Assembly: GCA_019916065.1 (NCBI GenBank)
Contig: JAINTL010000044.1
Span: forward strand, 52,434 to 116,433
DNA from: Vitellaria paradoxa
Taxonomy: Eukaryota > Streptophyta > Magnoliopsida > Ericales > Sapotaceae
Reading direction: 5' to 3'
Length of the DNA: 64,000 nucleotides
The translations under genes and the position numbers were made by a program. This document shows positions 46,101 to 56,109 of the stretch, one piece after another (position 1 is the first letter of the stretch; every line of letters starts with the position of its first letter). The notes below the pieces were generated by a model. That model had not been told where the DNA came from. It did no database searches and saw nothing but the letters and a program-made list of their open reading frames with translations.

Positions 46101-47429
46101 TATGAAGGTTTCAATTGTTTCGAAGAGTATAGCATGCAATTTTTATGCGTGGCTGATGAATTTCCTTTATGTAGAGAGTTTTACAATTTATACAGGCTTT
46201 TCACGAGGATAAAACCAAGAATGACACTTCCTAGTGGTGAAATCACCTTGACATAGATGGTTGCTAATATGGTACTCCAGCAATGATTAGGACAGCTTGT
46301 TAGGTGTTTGACAAGACAGCATCTGGTCACCGAATGATGATGTTTGGACTAGTTGTAACTTTTTGTTATGGTCCATGGGCATATGTAATATTAGAGGCAT
46401 GGATTCCTAATTGGTAGCTGGTGTAGTGTTTTATATACCTCGGGTTTTGTCCCTCTAGTAAACTTTTAGGATTGATTTCTCTTAAGGTACGTAAGACATG
46501 GTATCAGATTTTACATTCTACCTCCCATTTGTTCCAGCACAAGGGATGATCCCATTTGTTGCAGCGTAAGGAATGATACCGGCATTGCATGTTCATCTAG
46601 GACTAATAGAGACTACTGCAAAACCTGTAAGCGGAGTGTGGTGGAATATCAAAGTCCATGGGCATATCGCATATGTAGTATAGGACGTATTTATCCCACA
46701 TAAGTTGTATAGAATGCTGGTGGATCATTTATATACCCTGGGACCCCTCTAGTTTTTAGGGGTAAATTCTCCTAAGATATATGGAGTACCTGTGTCATGT
46801 TTGGTTGATTATCAGAAGGTAGATCGGGGCCCTTTAATCCAGTCCATAAATTTAATGTTCTCCCATACTTCCCCTGATCTAACCTTTGCCCAAATTGTGA
46901 CAGCGCTGGCGTGTCTATTGGCAGTGAGATGTCTGGCGGGGTCTCCAATGTCACCGTGGAGAACCTTCACGTTTGGAACTCAAGGCGTGCTGTTCGGATC
47001 AAGACCAGCCCAGGGAGAGGTGGTTATGTTCGACACATAACTTACAAGAACCTAACATTCAACGATGTCCGGGTTGGAATTGTCATTAAGACGGACTACA
47101 ACGAACACCCCGATATGGGCTTTGATCCCAAGGCCGTCCCAGTGTTAGAGGACATAAGTTACACTCAAATTCACGGCGAAGGAGTTCGCGTGCCCGTTCG
47201 CATCCATGGAAGTGAAGAAATTCCGGTGAGGAGCGTAACTTTCCGGGACATGTCGGTAGGGATAACGTATAAGAAGAAGCATATATTCCAATGCGCCTTT
47301 GTTGAGGGTCGCGTAATAGGCACCGTCTTCCCTTCCCCTTGTGAGAACCTTGACCTGTACGATGAACAAGAACGGCTTGTTAAGAAATCTACCTCCCAAA
47401 ACGTGTCAGATATAGATTATGATTTTTAA
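37171..47429 (+). CDS. GH28 family (polygalacturonase-like) protein, five exons, 492 aa
   Basis: Exons 37171-37599, 41888-42008, 43694-43942, 45465-45618 and 46904-47429, all with GT..AG borders and matching phases, total 1,479 bases. Residues 32-48 (TLFAVLWIGGFLSVFLW) form a single N-terminal membrane helix, suggesting a signal anchor into the secretory pathway. The beta-helix follows from RPVAFNLTDFGGVGDGV. GH28 motifs: NTD at 260-262 (APNTDGIDP), DDG at 283-285 (VGDDGIAIKSGWD), RIK at 349-351. The position of the usual GHG reads S-A-G (SAGVSIGSEMSGG), so the conserved His is Ala. This is typical of the plant clade with GVSIGSEMSGG, whose members act, or are presumed to act, on pectin with exo- or altered specificity. 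The start is the first of two adjacent ATGs. There are no breaks. Introns carry several transposons. Confidence 0.95.
38966..39655. repeat. Fold-back element, about 690 bp
   Basis: The left portion has TTTGGTTGCATTTAGTAAAT and TTTTCC; the right portion has GGAAAACATTTTACATTCAA. These are approximately inverse. No duplication was identified. Confidence 0.35.
40192..40259. repeat. 34-bp tandem duplication
   Basis: TCATGTTAATCTCAATTTAT plus the rest of the unit occurs twice in a row, with two differences (GCAATCCT against GCAGTTCT). Confidence 0.85.
41056..41470. mobile_element. hAT-like MITE, 415 bp
   Basis: A perfect 8-bp duplication CTTCATGC flanks it (41048-41055, 41471-41478). Inverted ends CTAAGAAGCATGGATAC and CTAGGAAGCATGGATAC differ at one of 17 bases. 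Subterminal GGATACGG/GAATACG words repeat on both sides. There is no transposase frame. It is the best-preserved transposon boundary in the window. Confidence 0.92.
42528..42679. repeat. 76-bp tandem duplication
   Basis: Two consecutive copies beginning AACTCATAAGT and ending CTAGATCACACTT differ at only three or four positions, so the duplication is recent. Confidence 0.92.
42750..43275. repeat. AT-rich tandem array, about 2.5 units of roughly 215 bp
   Basis: Units start near 42769, 42981 and 43198 with TTTTTAATGTAAAAATAACA-like sequence, followed by TTTAATATTCAAACACTAAA and AAATACCC-AACA. They are diverged from one another. The array looks like a fragment of a satellite or an internal array of a transposon. 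Confidence 0.65.
43943..45464 (+). other. Intron 3 of the GH28 gene
   Basis: Donor ATCCTG|GTAAGT, acceptor CTAAATAG|ATTCATG. It hosts a truncated copia element. Confidence 0.85.
44290..45275 (-). mobile_element. Ty1/copia 3'-end fragment in GH28 intron 3
   Basis: A 126-bp LTR-like segment (44290-44415), TGTTAGATAATCACCC to ATATCCTTGTA, is followed on the right by the polypurine tract (minus CTTGAGGGAGAG). On the minus strand the RNase H end HQCTKHIKVDC and LGDILTKLL lies at 44646-44452, then further RT/RNase H remnants with stops to about 45275. The 5' part and second LTR are absent. It is related to the copia in the LAZ1-like gene, since both share GGAAGGTCGATAGAGTAAC (9651 and 44905 areas). 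It lies antisense to the GH28 gene. Confidence 0.85.
45619..46903 (+). other. Intron 4 of the GH28 gene
   Basis: Donor GGTCAG|GTAAGA, acceptor TTGTGACAG|CGCTGG. It hosts a TRIM near its 3' end. Confidence 0.85.
46364..46797 (+). mobile_element. TRIM (terminal-repeat retrotransposon in miniature), 434 bp
   Basis: The left LTR 46364-46498 begins TGTTATGGTCCATGGG and ends GTAAGACA. It abuts a primer binding site TGGTATCAGA (46499-46508). About 140 bp of non-coding internal DNA follows, then a purine tract GCGGAGTGTGGTGGAA, and the right LTR 46647-46797. The LTRs share GTCCATGGGCATAT, TTATATACC and CCTCTAG blocks. Non-coding, very short, with LTR, PBS and PPT: the TRIM definition. Target duplication is not clear. 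It is about 100 bp from the 3' splice site of intron 4. Confidence 0.8.
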
Positions 47430-48040
47430 GACCATAGCAGGTTTCATTCTCTTGAGGTGTATTTTTCCAGTGGTTAATGGCCACATTGTACTTCTTATAC
47501 GAAGCAGGTTGGGAGTTGGAAAGGTGCTGGATGATCAATTTGACCTATCCCCCTGCTCTGCTCTTTGTACTGTTTCTCAAAACTTTTTACCCCCTTCTCC
47601 CTCAGCGAGCTTGCTTTCTTTTAAGGTTTGTATATACTACAATGCAACTGTTGATCAGTTAATACGAGTCACGAGATCATAGAAGATTGGGTTATGCTAT
47701 TTGTTCAAACCAAACTTGAACTCAAACTATATGCTGTTTGTTCAAACCAATCTGGAATAAGTTAAAAATTCATTTCAAGTCAGATCGATTCTACACCTAG
47801 CTTCAATATATAAGAAGCAGACAATAACAAAGCCAGGGGTAGAATCGAGTTGATCTGAGCCGAATTGTTTGAGTTCGAGTTTGTACATGAGTGAGTGTCT
47901 GTAAAAGTTCGTAACGCTACTAATTTTTTTATTTTTTTTAAAATGACCAAATTTATGTTCTTACATTTTAAACTTCTTTTAAACTTTGAAGAGTAAAAAT
48001 ATTTAAAAAAAAAACTAGTTTTTTTCCCTTTGTCCTACAC

Positions 48041-48071
<31 letters not shown>

Positions 48072-48768
48072 AACTTTTTAATGATTAGTTAGTAGCCAAC
48101 TAAAAAATAAAAAATTATATTTTTTTCTTTCCAAATTCAACCTCGTGTTGTTTTCATAAATACACGTACACACAAATTGGGTCAATGGTGGGTGGGTTTA
48201 TTCCTGCCATAGATGGTTGGGTGGAAATGTAATTGTGCCTTCTGGAGAGTGAATGGATGGATGACCATCAGTTTTCATTTTTTCTTTCAACATATAAAAC
48301 TAGGGGCAGAGAGGGTTTCGAGGATATAGAAAGAAACGAAGACTTATTACACTCCTTCAAAAAACCCTCTCCGTCCCATGTTGCCTTGCCAGGCTACATT
48401 TCCCGGTGAGCTACGGATTTACAGAGGCACCGGACTTCATTTTATGCTTTGGAGTTTGGACTTGTCTGCATATTTTTAACTTGTTATTTTGTGAATTGTT
48501 GAATCATTTGTATAACAAAACATTCATTGGATTGAAGACATTTCAGCTCCCCAGTAAACTATGCTTCAAGCGACAAAAATTTCAATCCAATCCTTCTAGG
48601 TGTCGTAAATTCAATACAACCCGAATTGTACTGAGAAACAAATTAATTAATTTTTGAATGAACAAAATTTTTGAAAAAATTTGAAAGTCCTTTTCAATCT
48701 TTTTCATTTTTTAAATTTCATACATATAATTATATACATATCAGTTGTTCTCATATATCATTAATTAA
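47430..48768. other. Region downstream of the GH28 gene
   Basis: The 3' UTR is expected to start at 47430; no canonical AATAAA stands out. It then holds repeat words of the GAACTCAAA/TTGAGTTCG type (47690-47900) and an inverted MITE copy (47910-48142). The open frame at 48406-48657 has no domain. Confidence 0.45.
47910..48142 (-). mobile_element. Diverged copy of the 48769 MITE family, inverted
   Basis: Reverse complement begins AGGTTGAATTTGGAAAG and contains TTAGTTGGCTACTAACTAAT, matching the left part of 48769-49042. The other end has decayed, and a 27-30 base A run interrupts it. Confidence 0.6.
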
Positions 48769-49042
48769 GGTTGAGTTTGGAAAAAAAAAAAAAAAAACTA
48801 ATTTTTTTTGTAACTGACTATTAGCTAACTACTAAAAAAATTAATTTTTTTGTAGTTGGGAAGGGAAAAAAATTAGTTTTTTTAGTTGCTAGTTTTTTAG
48901 TTTTTTGTTAATTTGATATTTTTGTCCTTCCATGTTTAAAAAAAAATTTAAAATGTAAGAAGGTAAATTTGATCATTTTAGAAAAAGTCAAAAAACTAGT
49001 AATTAGTAGTTAAGCTATCAGCTTATTTTCCCAAACGATACC
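48769..49042. mobile_element. PIF/Harbinger-like MITE, 274 bp
   Basis: Ends GGTTGAGTTTGG and CCAAACGATACC are inverted repeats with about three differences. TAA stands on both sides (48766-48768, 49043-49045). Relatives are at 47910-48142 and 52250-52500. Confidence 0.78.
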
Positions 49043-49045
49043 TAA

Positions 49046-49261
49046 GGGTCTGTTTGGTGGCGTAACTTTTTGCAACTTTTCAGTTTTGTAATTTTTTTTT
49101 GTTTGGTAAAAGTTTAACTTTTAGTGAAATTTTCTCCAAAAGCTACAAATAAAATTTTATAATTTTTTACTAAATGCATAAGAAATTATATTTTGTAACT
49201 TTCAATATAAAATTACCAAAAATTACACGCACAAAAAAAAATGATATGCCAAACGAGACTT
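49046..49261. mobile_element. PIF/Harbinger-like MITE, 216 bp, adjacent to the previous one
   Basis: Ends GGGTCTGTTTGG and CCAAACGAGACTT, with TAA at 49043-49045 and 49262-49264. The left TAA is the same triplet that forms the right duplication of the 48769 element. The interior has AACTTTTAGTG and TAAAATTACCAAAAATTACA words, as in 54390-54632. Confidence 0.7.
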
Positions 49262-49264
49262 TAA

Positions 49265-50650
49265 ATCATCTTCATTCGTAGTAAATAAGAATTACTCATT
49301 TGATTCATTCAAGCAAAAAAATTTAGTGGATTAGTTTTCTTAAAACATTTAAGTGAATAAAACGAACTCTAAAATCAAAGCATTTGAGGGAAATGTTGAC
49401 AACCATAAGAGGGATTATACTTGAACTTTGATTTTGTGTCCTAACGAACTTGTCCCAGTAAGGCGGATATACAATTATTTCGAAACTCATTGCTTTGAAA
49501 ACTTGCCACATATGATTAGATCTATTTACAGTAAAAACAGCAGTAGAGGATAGAAAATTAAAAAAAAAAGAAAGAAATTATATTAAATATGAGAGGAAAA
49601 AAGAGAAAGGGAAGGATGATATTTTTCCCTTCATTTATTTGGGAGTTTATAAGCAAAAATATAATAATTTTTTTGCTCAATTTGTTTGTAAATTAAAAAG
49701 AAATAGAAGGAAAAAAAAATGTGAGTCGTAATTTTATCATCATCATCATCATCACAAAATTGTAATATTTATTATTTGATGGGCAAATTTGGTGTAAAAA
49801 TTTTATTAATGTACTTTTTTTTTCTTAATGTCTGATCAACTTTGAGTGAATGAAAATGATGACATTTAGAACTCTATTTTCTTTTCATTTCATTCCTTCT
49901 CTTTCCACATTAAAACTAACAGACAAGAAAAATTTATATTTTTCTTTTCTCTTTATTTCATTTCTCTCAAATGTAGAGTTCCAAACGATCAGGCATTTGA
50001 CAAGCGACTTGCTAATGAGCTCGTTTATGATTATTTGATAAGTTAAATAAACAATTTTGAACATATTTTTTATGGTCGATAAATAAAGGTGTTGAGTTCA
50101 AATAAGAATAAGTTTAATTCGATAAGACTTGCGAACAAAGTCATTTATTGTTCATAAACATGCTTATTCAAATATTCACAAATAAATTTGTTTACAACTC
50201 GTAAACAATTTTATTTAAATGTTCATGAATAATCTTATTTATAACTTATAAAAAGCTGGCTAAAACTCTTTCACTATATACGGAAAAATGTTAAAAGTTA
50301 AAATCAAAGATTAAACATATTAATTTAAAACTTTTTTGTTAATTTAGAAAATGCAGGTTGTTTGTTTTATTTGTTTGTTATGCTTGTTCAGTAAAAAAAA
50401 CCCAAAAATATGTTTGATAAAAGTTCATAAATAGACTCGACAACTCGTTTGTTATAACTAAGACGAGCTTAAATTTATCTATAGGGCCAATGAGCCAAGT
50501 TTAAATATAAGTTTTCGAACTTAATAAAAATTTAGTTTGACCTCGAATTTGTAAAAAAATTGTTAGCAAATAAGCTTGAATATAAGATTTTAAACTCGAT
50601 AAAAGTTCAGTTCAAACTTATTAAAAACTTTAACAATCAAAATTTGAACA
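49265..50650. other. AT-rich DNA with AACTCG/AAGCTTGA-type repeats
   Basis: From about 49985 to 50645, words like CTCGTTTATG, GTTCATAAACATG and GACTCGACAACTCGTTTG recur, typical of a degenerate non-autonomous hAT-like repeat. A (CAT)n run lies at 49737-49755. No gene. Confidence 0.45.
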
Positions 50651-51715
50651 ATTAGGGTGGTAATGCTTTTATTTTCTATTTATATTTATCTGTTTATATT
50701 TTCTATTTTTATTTTCTATTGTCGATTTTTTCTAAAATAAAAATTGAACTGTGTTTGGAAATGCAATTTTGTCTACAATTATTAATTTTTTATTTTCATA
50801 AAATATTTAATTTTATTAGTTTTTAAAAAATTGATTGAATTTAGTAAAACATATTTTATATGAATTTAAATTTAATTAATCAGTTGAATTAAATTAAATT
50901 ATGTATTAAAAATCAATGAATTCAATAAATATAAAATATATTTAATTATAATTTAATTATATTATTTATTAAAAATAATTGAATAAAATATAATTCTTAT
51001 ATTACTTAATTCAGTAAATATAAAATATATTAATTATAATTTAATCATCTTATTTATTAAAAAATTAAATAAAATATATTTCATATCAAATAAATTAATT
51101 TTAAATTAAATAATTAAATTTTATTACTTATTAAAAATAATCTAATAAAATATATTACATATCAAATAAATTGATTAAACTAAATTAATTATGATATTTA
51201 TTAAATAATTTAATAAAATATTTATAATATTAACTAAATTAAGTTAATTATTAAATTAAATTAATTTAATTTTATTATTTATTATAAATAATTTAATAAA
51301 ATATATTTCATATTAATTAAATTAATTATTATATTAAATAATTAAATTTTTATTATTCTTTCAAAATAAATTAATAAAATATATTTGATATTAATTTAGA
51401 TAATTATTTAATTAGTTTAATTATGTTATTTATTAAAAGTAATTTTTGTTTAATAAAATATTTGAATAAAATAATTTATTTTAATAGGATACAACAAAAA
51501 TGAACAGAGTGTTAAAATTGATAAAATGTTTGTTATAGAAAAAAATAGAATAAAAATACTTTTCTTTTTTTACATTTTTCTGTTTAAGTTTTTATTTTTT
51601 CGAAAACAAAAAATATTAACAGATTTAACAAATATGTTTCTGTTATCAGTTTATAAAATTTTAAAAATATAAATAAAAAAAGAGAAAATAAAAACATTAC
51701 TAAATAAGGACTTAA
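50651..51715. mobile_element. AT-rich non-autonomous element, about 1.06 kb (copy 2)
   Basis: Homologous to 60471-61501. Near the left end both have TTTTCTATT/TTTTCTGTTG-type runs, then ACAATTATTAATTTTTTATTTT and TTTTATTAGTTT. Near the right end both have ACATTTTTCTGTTTAAGTTT-like sequence, ATATGTTTCTGTT, TTTACAAAATTTTAAAAA-like sequence and AAACATTACTAAA. The core is A/T-only repeats of AATTTAATAAAATATATTTCATATTAA type. The left terminus is truncated. Confidence 0.75.
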
Positions 51716-52249
51716 ATATTCAATTCGTTTGCGGTCCTATTCAAACAAGGTGTCCCCGTCCTTCACTTGTGTATTTGATTTTTTTATTTAAATAGGAGTT
51801 GAAAGTTGTTCCTTGAAATCAATTTTCAAATTGTACTAACCAAACTCTAATTTTCTTATGCCCCACCTTCCATCTTCCAACGAGTACTCTTCCGAGCACG
51901 TTCAATTCAACTACTATATTTGTAAGTAATTGCAAGTAACGCGGTGGTACAAGAAAGCACGAATAAATATCACGCGGTTTTAGGTAGGCACATGGACCAT
52001 GCATGCTTTGGTTATTTTAGTAAAAATAACGATTAATTGTTCATGCGTGTGATATCTTTGGTATATCATGTGCATAGAATCTCTCCCTACTGGTTGCCAC
52101 AGAGATGAATTTGTTTGGTTTTTTAGTTGGGGTATCAAATGAGGTTTAAAATATATATATATATATATATATATATGGCGTACCAAATTAGGGTTTCCCT
52201 TCACATACAACTCAAATCATTACCACCAAATTATTGCTATCCTTCCCAT

Positions 52250-52500
52250 TAAAGCTTAGTTTGGGGAAAAAAATTAATTTTTTTTATTTTTTATTTTTTA
52301 TTTCTTTACAATTAGTTACTAATTATCTACTTAAAAAATTAATTAATTTTTTTAGCGTTTAGGAAGGAAAAAAATAGATTTATAATGGCTGACTTTTTAA
52401 TTTTTTGTTGATTTTATATTTTTATCTTTTATGATTTAAAATAAATTTAAAATATAAGAAAATAAATTTGACCATTTTAAAAAATACCAAAATATTGAAT
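52250..52500. mobile_element. Diverged copy of the 48769 MITE family
   Basis: Begins AGCTTAGTTTGGGG and shares TTTTTTAATTTTTTGTTGAT and AAATTTGACCATTTTA with 48769-49042. The right end is truncated. Confidence 0.55.
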
Positions 52501-52963
52501 AAGCAAAAGTTAAAATCTCGGATAGACTTCTCAAATGGAGCCTAGCTCTTTCTTTCTTCGTTTTTTTGACCACGCACTCCACCCTTACTTTACACATTTG
52601 AATGAACCCGGGGTACTTACACGAGGTTTGATGTCAGTGGAATGACAAAATTTAGCTGTTTGGATATATTTGTAAATTTTTTATTTAAAAAATAAATAAA
52701 TATGATCGAATTGTTAAATTTTAATTTAATAAATCAAATCAAAATTGTAAGAATGTCAAATATATCTGTATCAGGTGAGTACTCGCTGCACCCATCCCGT
52801 TCGAGGAGAGTATGGAGATGTTAATCGCGGGGACGGGAACGGATATGGAGATTTGAAATGTTATCCAAACGGGTATAGGTACAGGTACGATAGTCTTCAC
52901 CCCGCTCCGTACCCGTTTAAATATTTATTTGTTAATTTTGTTGGCATGGTGGCTCCTTTAAAA

Positions 52964-53015
52964 GTCCAACATCGGTTTCTCACAAAAAAGTGGAAGTCTT
53001 GTGAGGTTATAAATA
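52964..53015 (+). promoter_or_regulatory. USE + TATA pair (plant snRNA-type promoter motif)
   Basis: GTCCAACATCGG (52964-52975) matches the plant upstream sequence element RTCCCACATCG except for one base. TATAAATA starts at 53008, 33 bp after the USE core. Known plant snRNA promoters use about 33-34 bp between these elements for Pol II genes and about 10 bp less for Pol III genes. A transcript would start near 53035-53040, where the inverted repeat begins. Alternatively this is the LTR start of a TRIM (TGTTGGCATGGTGG from 52939), since USE-like words also occur in those. Confidence 0.5.
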
Positions 53016-53035
53016 AAGGCATCTTACTCTTTGGT

Positions 53036-53252
53036 TAAATTTCCTGTCTCCGTTCTTGTTTACCCGCTAAGTATACTAACTATTATAAATATTTTATATA
53101 TATATATATATATAAATTATATATATATATAATTTTTATTTAATATATAAAATATTTATAATAAATTTAAATATTTATTTTATACATATAATATATAATT
53201 TGTAATAGTTAGTATACTTAGCGGGTAAACAAGAACGGAGACAGGAAATTTA
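53036..53252. repeat. Long inverted repeat, arms about 50 bp
   Basis: The left arm from 53036 (AAATTTCCTGTCTCC, then GTTTACCCGCTAAGTA and CTAACTATTA) is complementary without mismatch to the right arm ending at 53252, over about 50 bp. The loop of about 115 bases is (TA)-rich and partly self-complementary itself. A transcript through it would form a stable hairpin. Confidence 0.92.
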
Positions 53253-53398
53253 TACCTCGTGAGAATGGGTATGGGGAAAATTTTTTTCCTGAAACGGGCA
53301 TGGAGACGAGGACAGGGACAAGGACATGTAGAGTATTGCTAAATAAGAACAGGAAATGTCATACTCGCCTCATATCCATCCCGTTGACATCCCTTCAA

Positions 53399-54385
53399 AA
53401 TTGTAATTGAGTCAACAATATTTTTATTATCAGTCTCTCCCCTTTCATTTAAGGTAGTGGTTGGATGGTAAAAAAGGAAAAAAAAAATTAATGTAAAGTG
53501 ACACGTGGTAAAATATAATACAAAAATTAAAAAAAAAAAGTTGATAATTTTGTATAACATTTTGTAACTTTTGGTCAAATTTAGTTTTCTAAACGCCTGT
53601 TAGAAGTATCCTGGAGTTGAAACATAAATCAAATAAATAATTAATTAATTAATTAAAAGCCCTTTGTGGTTATGCTTCATAGCTGTCTAAATTCTTTCTG
53701 TCACCTTTCAACTTCAGAGTCAAGATCCAAGAATGTAATTCCAAAATTATTCAAAAGAGTAATGTTACGTAAACATAATTATTTATCAAAAAGTTGGATT
53801 AGAATAATATGACTTTTTCATTTGTCGATCAAGTTAAATAAAAAAAAATACTAATTTTGGTAATTCGAATAATTTTGATTTAAATTGATTAGCTCACGAG
53901 GGAGGAACATTATTCCAGTCCATTTTTTTAATAATTTTGATTGCACAACACTTGTGCATACGAGGAGTACGTGGTAGACCTGGAACCAACTACAATTAAG
54001 GAGGCGTTCAGAATTACAAATGTTAAAATAAGCAAAAGGTTTGGGTTTTTTTTTTTTTATTTTTTAATCGTTTGAAGTATAAATCACAATTCATGAACAA
54101 ATAGAAAAAATATAGTTTCGTTTGAACAAATTTGGGCAAAAACTTATTGACTTTTTTGTCAAAACTTCTTAAAATTTATAGAAATGCTATTAAGATTTGT
54201 AGAAATATTTTTAAAAACTCTATTAGAATTTATAAAAATTTGCTCGGATTTGTAGAGAGATATATATATATATATATATTTATAAAAATTCATGTCGTTA
54301 AAAAAATTTTGTAGAAAATTATAGAGGTTTTTCAAAATTTTTTGATATTTTTTAGTACTCCAAACGAGCCCTAATTCTAAGGTCA
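53399..54385. other. AT-rich DNA, no gene
   Basis: MITE-like words at 53454-53600 (TAGTGGTTGGATGGTAAAAA, CTAAACGCCTGTTA). (TA)n at 54262-54279. Short frames have no domain. Confidence 0.4.
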
Positions 54386-54389
54386 TATG

Positions 54390-54632
54390 GCCCATTTGAT
54401 AAATTGTCAAATTTTTTTTCTAACTTTCTCTACTAAAAGTTATATTTTTCACCAAAAATATAAAAAAGTTACCCCACACACAAAATCATTAATTTTTTTT
54501 ATTTTCTTCAACTTTTTTTTTAAATATTTTTAACTTTTGCACGTTTTTATAAAATATATAAAAATTTTCAATCATCAACCTTTTACCAAAAGTTACGAAA
54601 AGTTGGAGAAAATTGATCTACCAAACGAACCA
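54390..54632. mobile_element. MITE, about 243 bp, related to 49046-49261
   Basis: Ends TGGCCCATTTGATAAAT and, inverted from the right, TGGTTCGTTTGGTAGAT. Contains ACTAAAAGTTATATTTTTCA and TTTACCAAAAGTTACGAAAA, as in 49046-49261 reversed. Duplication unclear. Confidence 0.6.
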
Positions 54633-54639
54633 TTAATTA

Positions 54640-55265
54640 GGTTCTTCATCCCATACGGATGCATCCATGCGTAGACCATTAATCAATTATATTTGTCTCA
54701 CATGTTTGCACAATCGAGAGAAAAAAAAAATATCTTTATTTAGAAAATTTCTTCTAAGTTCATGTATCGTGTTCTAATTAATTTGAACTAATTTTCTTAA
54801 GAAAAAAAAAACAGCATTAGATATAAAAGATATATATATATATATATATATAATCATTCAACTCTATCCATGAGCTGCGCCATTTCGTGTAATAATTAAA
54901 TAATTAAAATTAAGAGTGATAATATTAGATATGACATAATTATATACAAAATTTAAATACAAAATAATACGAATATGAAATTATCGAGAGAGAAACACGA
55001 ATACGATATAATACGAATTAGTTAGTCTAAAATTAATACAATTTTATCGTATTTTAAAATAAATTAATTACTTAACTTATTTATTAAACTTCATGATATC
55101 TGAGTGCGCAAAAAATGAATAGATACAATTATTTATATTAATAGAACTAAACACCAAGCCTCAATTTTGAATCCTAAATCCACCTATTTAAGTTTATTTA
55201 CCTTTTAAATATTTAAATTATTAATTTTTAATAAAAATTAATTAAAATAAATAATTTAGTATTAT
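54640..55265. other. AT-rich DNA, no gene
   Basis: (TA)n at about 54829-54852 and ATACGA-rich sequence near 54930-55010. Nothing recognised. Confidence 0.4.
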
Positions 55266-55309
55266 AATAGGGTAAAATTTATGGCCCATACTAAATAAGA
55301 TATATACGA

Positions 55310-55870
55310 ATTTTAAGTTCAAATAAAAGAACTTTTGGATAAAAGACTTATAGAATCAACTAGAAGTCAACATTTCAGTCTTTCTTTTCTTGCAATGAAT
55401 CACAGTGAAAGAAAAAGAGAAAAAGTTAAAATGGTCATTAATTATAAGAAATTAAATAAAAATTTGATCTTTGATGGGTATTTTATACCTAAAAAAGATG
55501 TTTTATTAACTTAAATCAGAGGTGCTAAAATATTTAGTAAGTTTGATTGTAAATTAAGTTTTTGACAAATCAAGCTTCCAAAAGAGTTAAAATCATTAAT
55601 TACTTTCTCTGCACCATATGATCATTACCAATGGGTAATTTTATCATTTGAATATGTAATGCGCTGCAAATATTTTAAAAATGGATGGATTATATCGTTA
55701 AAGATGTTAAAGATTTTTGTTTACTGTATATTGATGATGTATTAATTTTCTCTAAAAATAGAGAGGAGCATAAGTATCACTTGCAAATAGTTTGTAAAAT
55801 ATTTCTCAATAATAGAATAATTCTCAGTCTAAAAAAGATTAAGATAGAAAAAAGAAGAAATTAATTATTT
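55310..55870 (+). pseudogene. Pararetroviral reverse transcriptase remnant
   Basis: The frame shows MVINYKKLN, FDGYFIPKKDVLL, GAKIFSKFDCK and the catalytic YIDD at 55727-55738 within LLYIDDVLIFSKN. At least two in-frame stops (after KDVLL and after CKLSF) and a frame change near the EYVM segment break it. The part between EYVM and the YIDD box is shortened. It resembles the RT of plant pararetroviruses rather than copia, which has YADD. Confidence 0.82.
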
Positions 55871-56109
55871 GAGAATTATGTTACAACCTCATATAATCAC
55901 AAAAATTAAAGAGTTTCTAGAAAAATTGGAGACTCTAAAAGACTTACAAAGTTTTCTTGATTTATTAAATTATGGAAGACAATTTGTAAAAATTTTTCAG
56001 AATGGGAAAAATCATTCCTTGAAAATTTGAAAAAAAACTCAAAATAATCAAAAGAATTTCAACATAAAGATGAAGTGGAGTGAGAAGATTCAAGGAGATT
56101 AAAATAAAA

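Larger units (their letters stand above)
52750..53398. mobile_element. Composite GGGATGGCAA-type element with internal promoter and hairpin
   Basis: Both flanks are rich in GGGGACGGGAACGG, GGGCATGGAGACGAGG and TACCCGT words. The right end, inverted, reads AGGGATGTCAACGGGATGG, the end motif also seen at 25208. The middle carries a USE/TATA pair and a long inverted repeat, described separately. The left limit is uncertain. Confidence 0.5.

Noticed and set aside
52140..52176. (TA)n runs as promoters or replication origins
   Set aside because: Such runs occur at many sites in the window (for example 13.9, 21.2, 24.3, 27.7, 54.8 kb) and are ordinary microsatellites.
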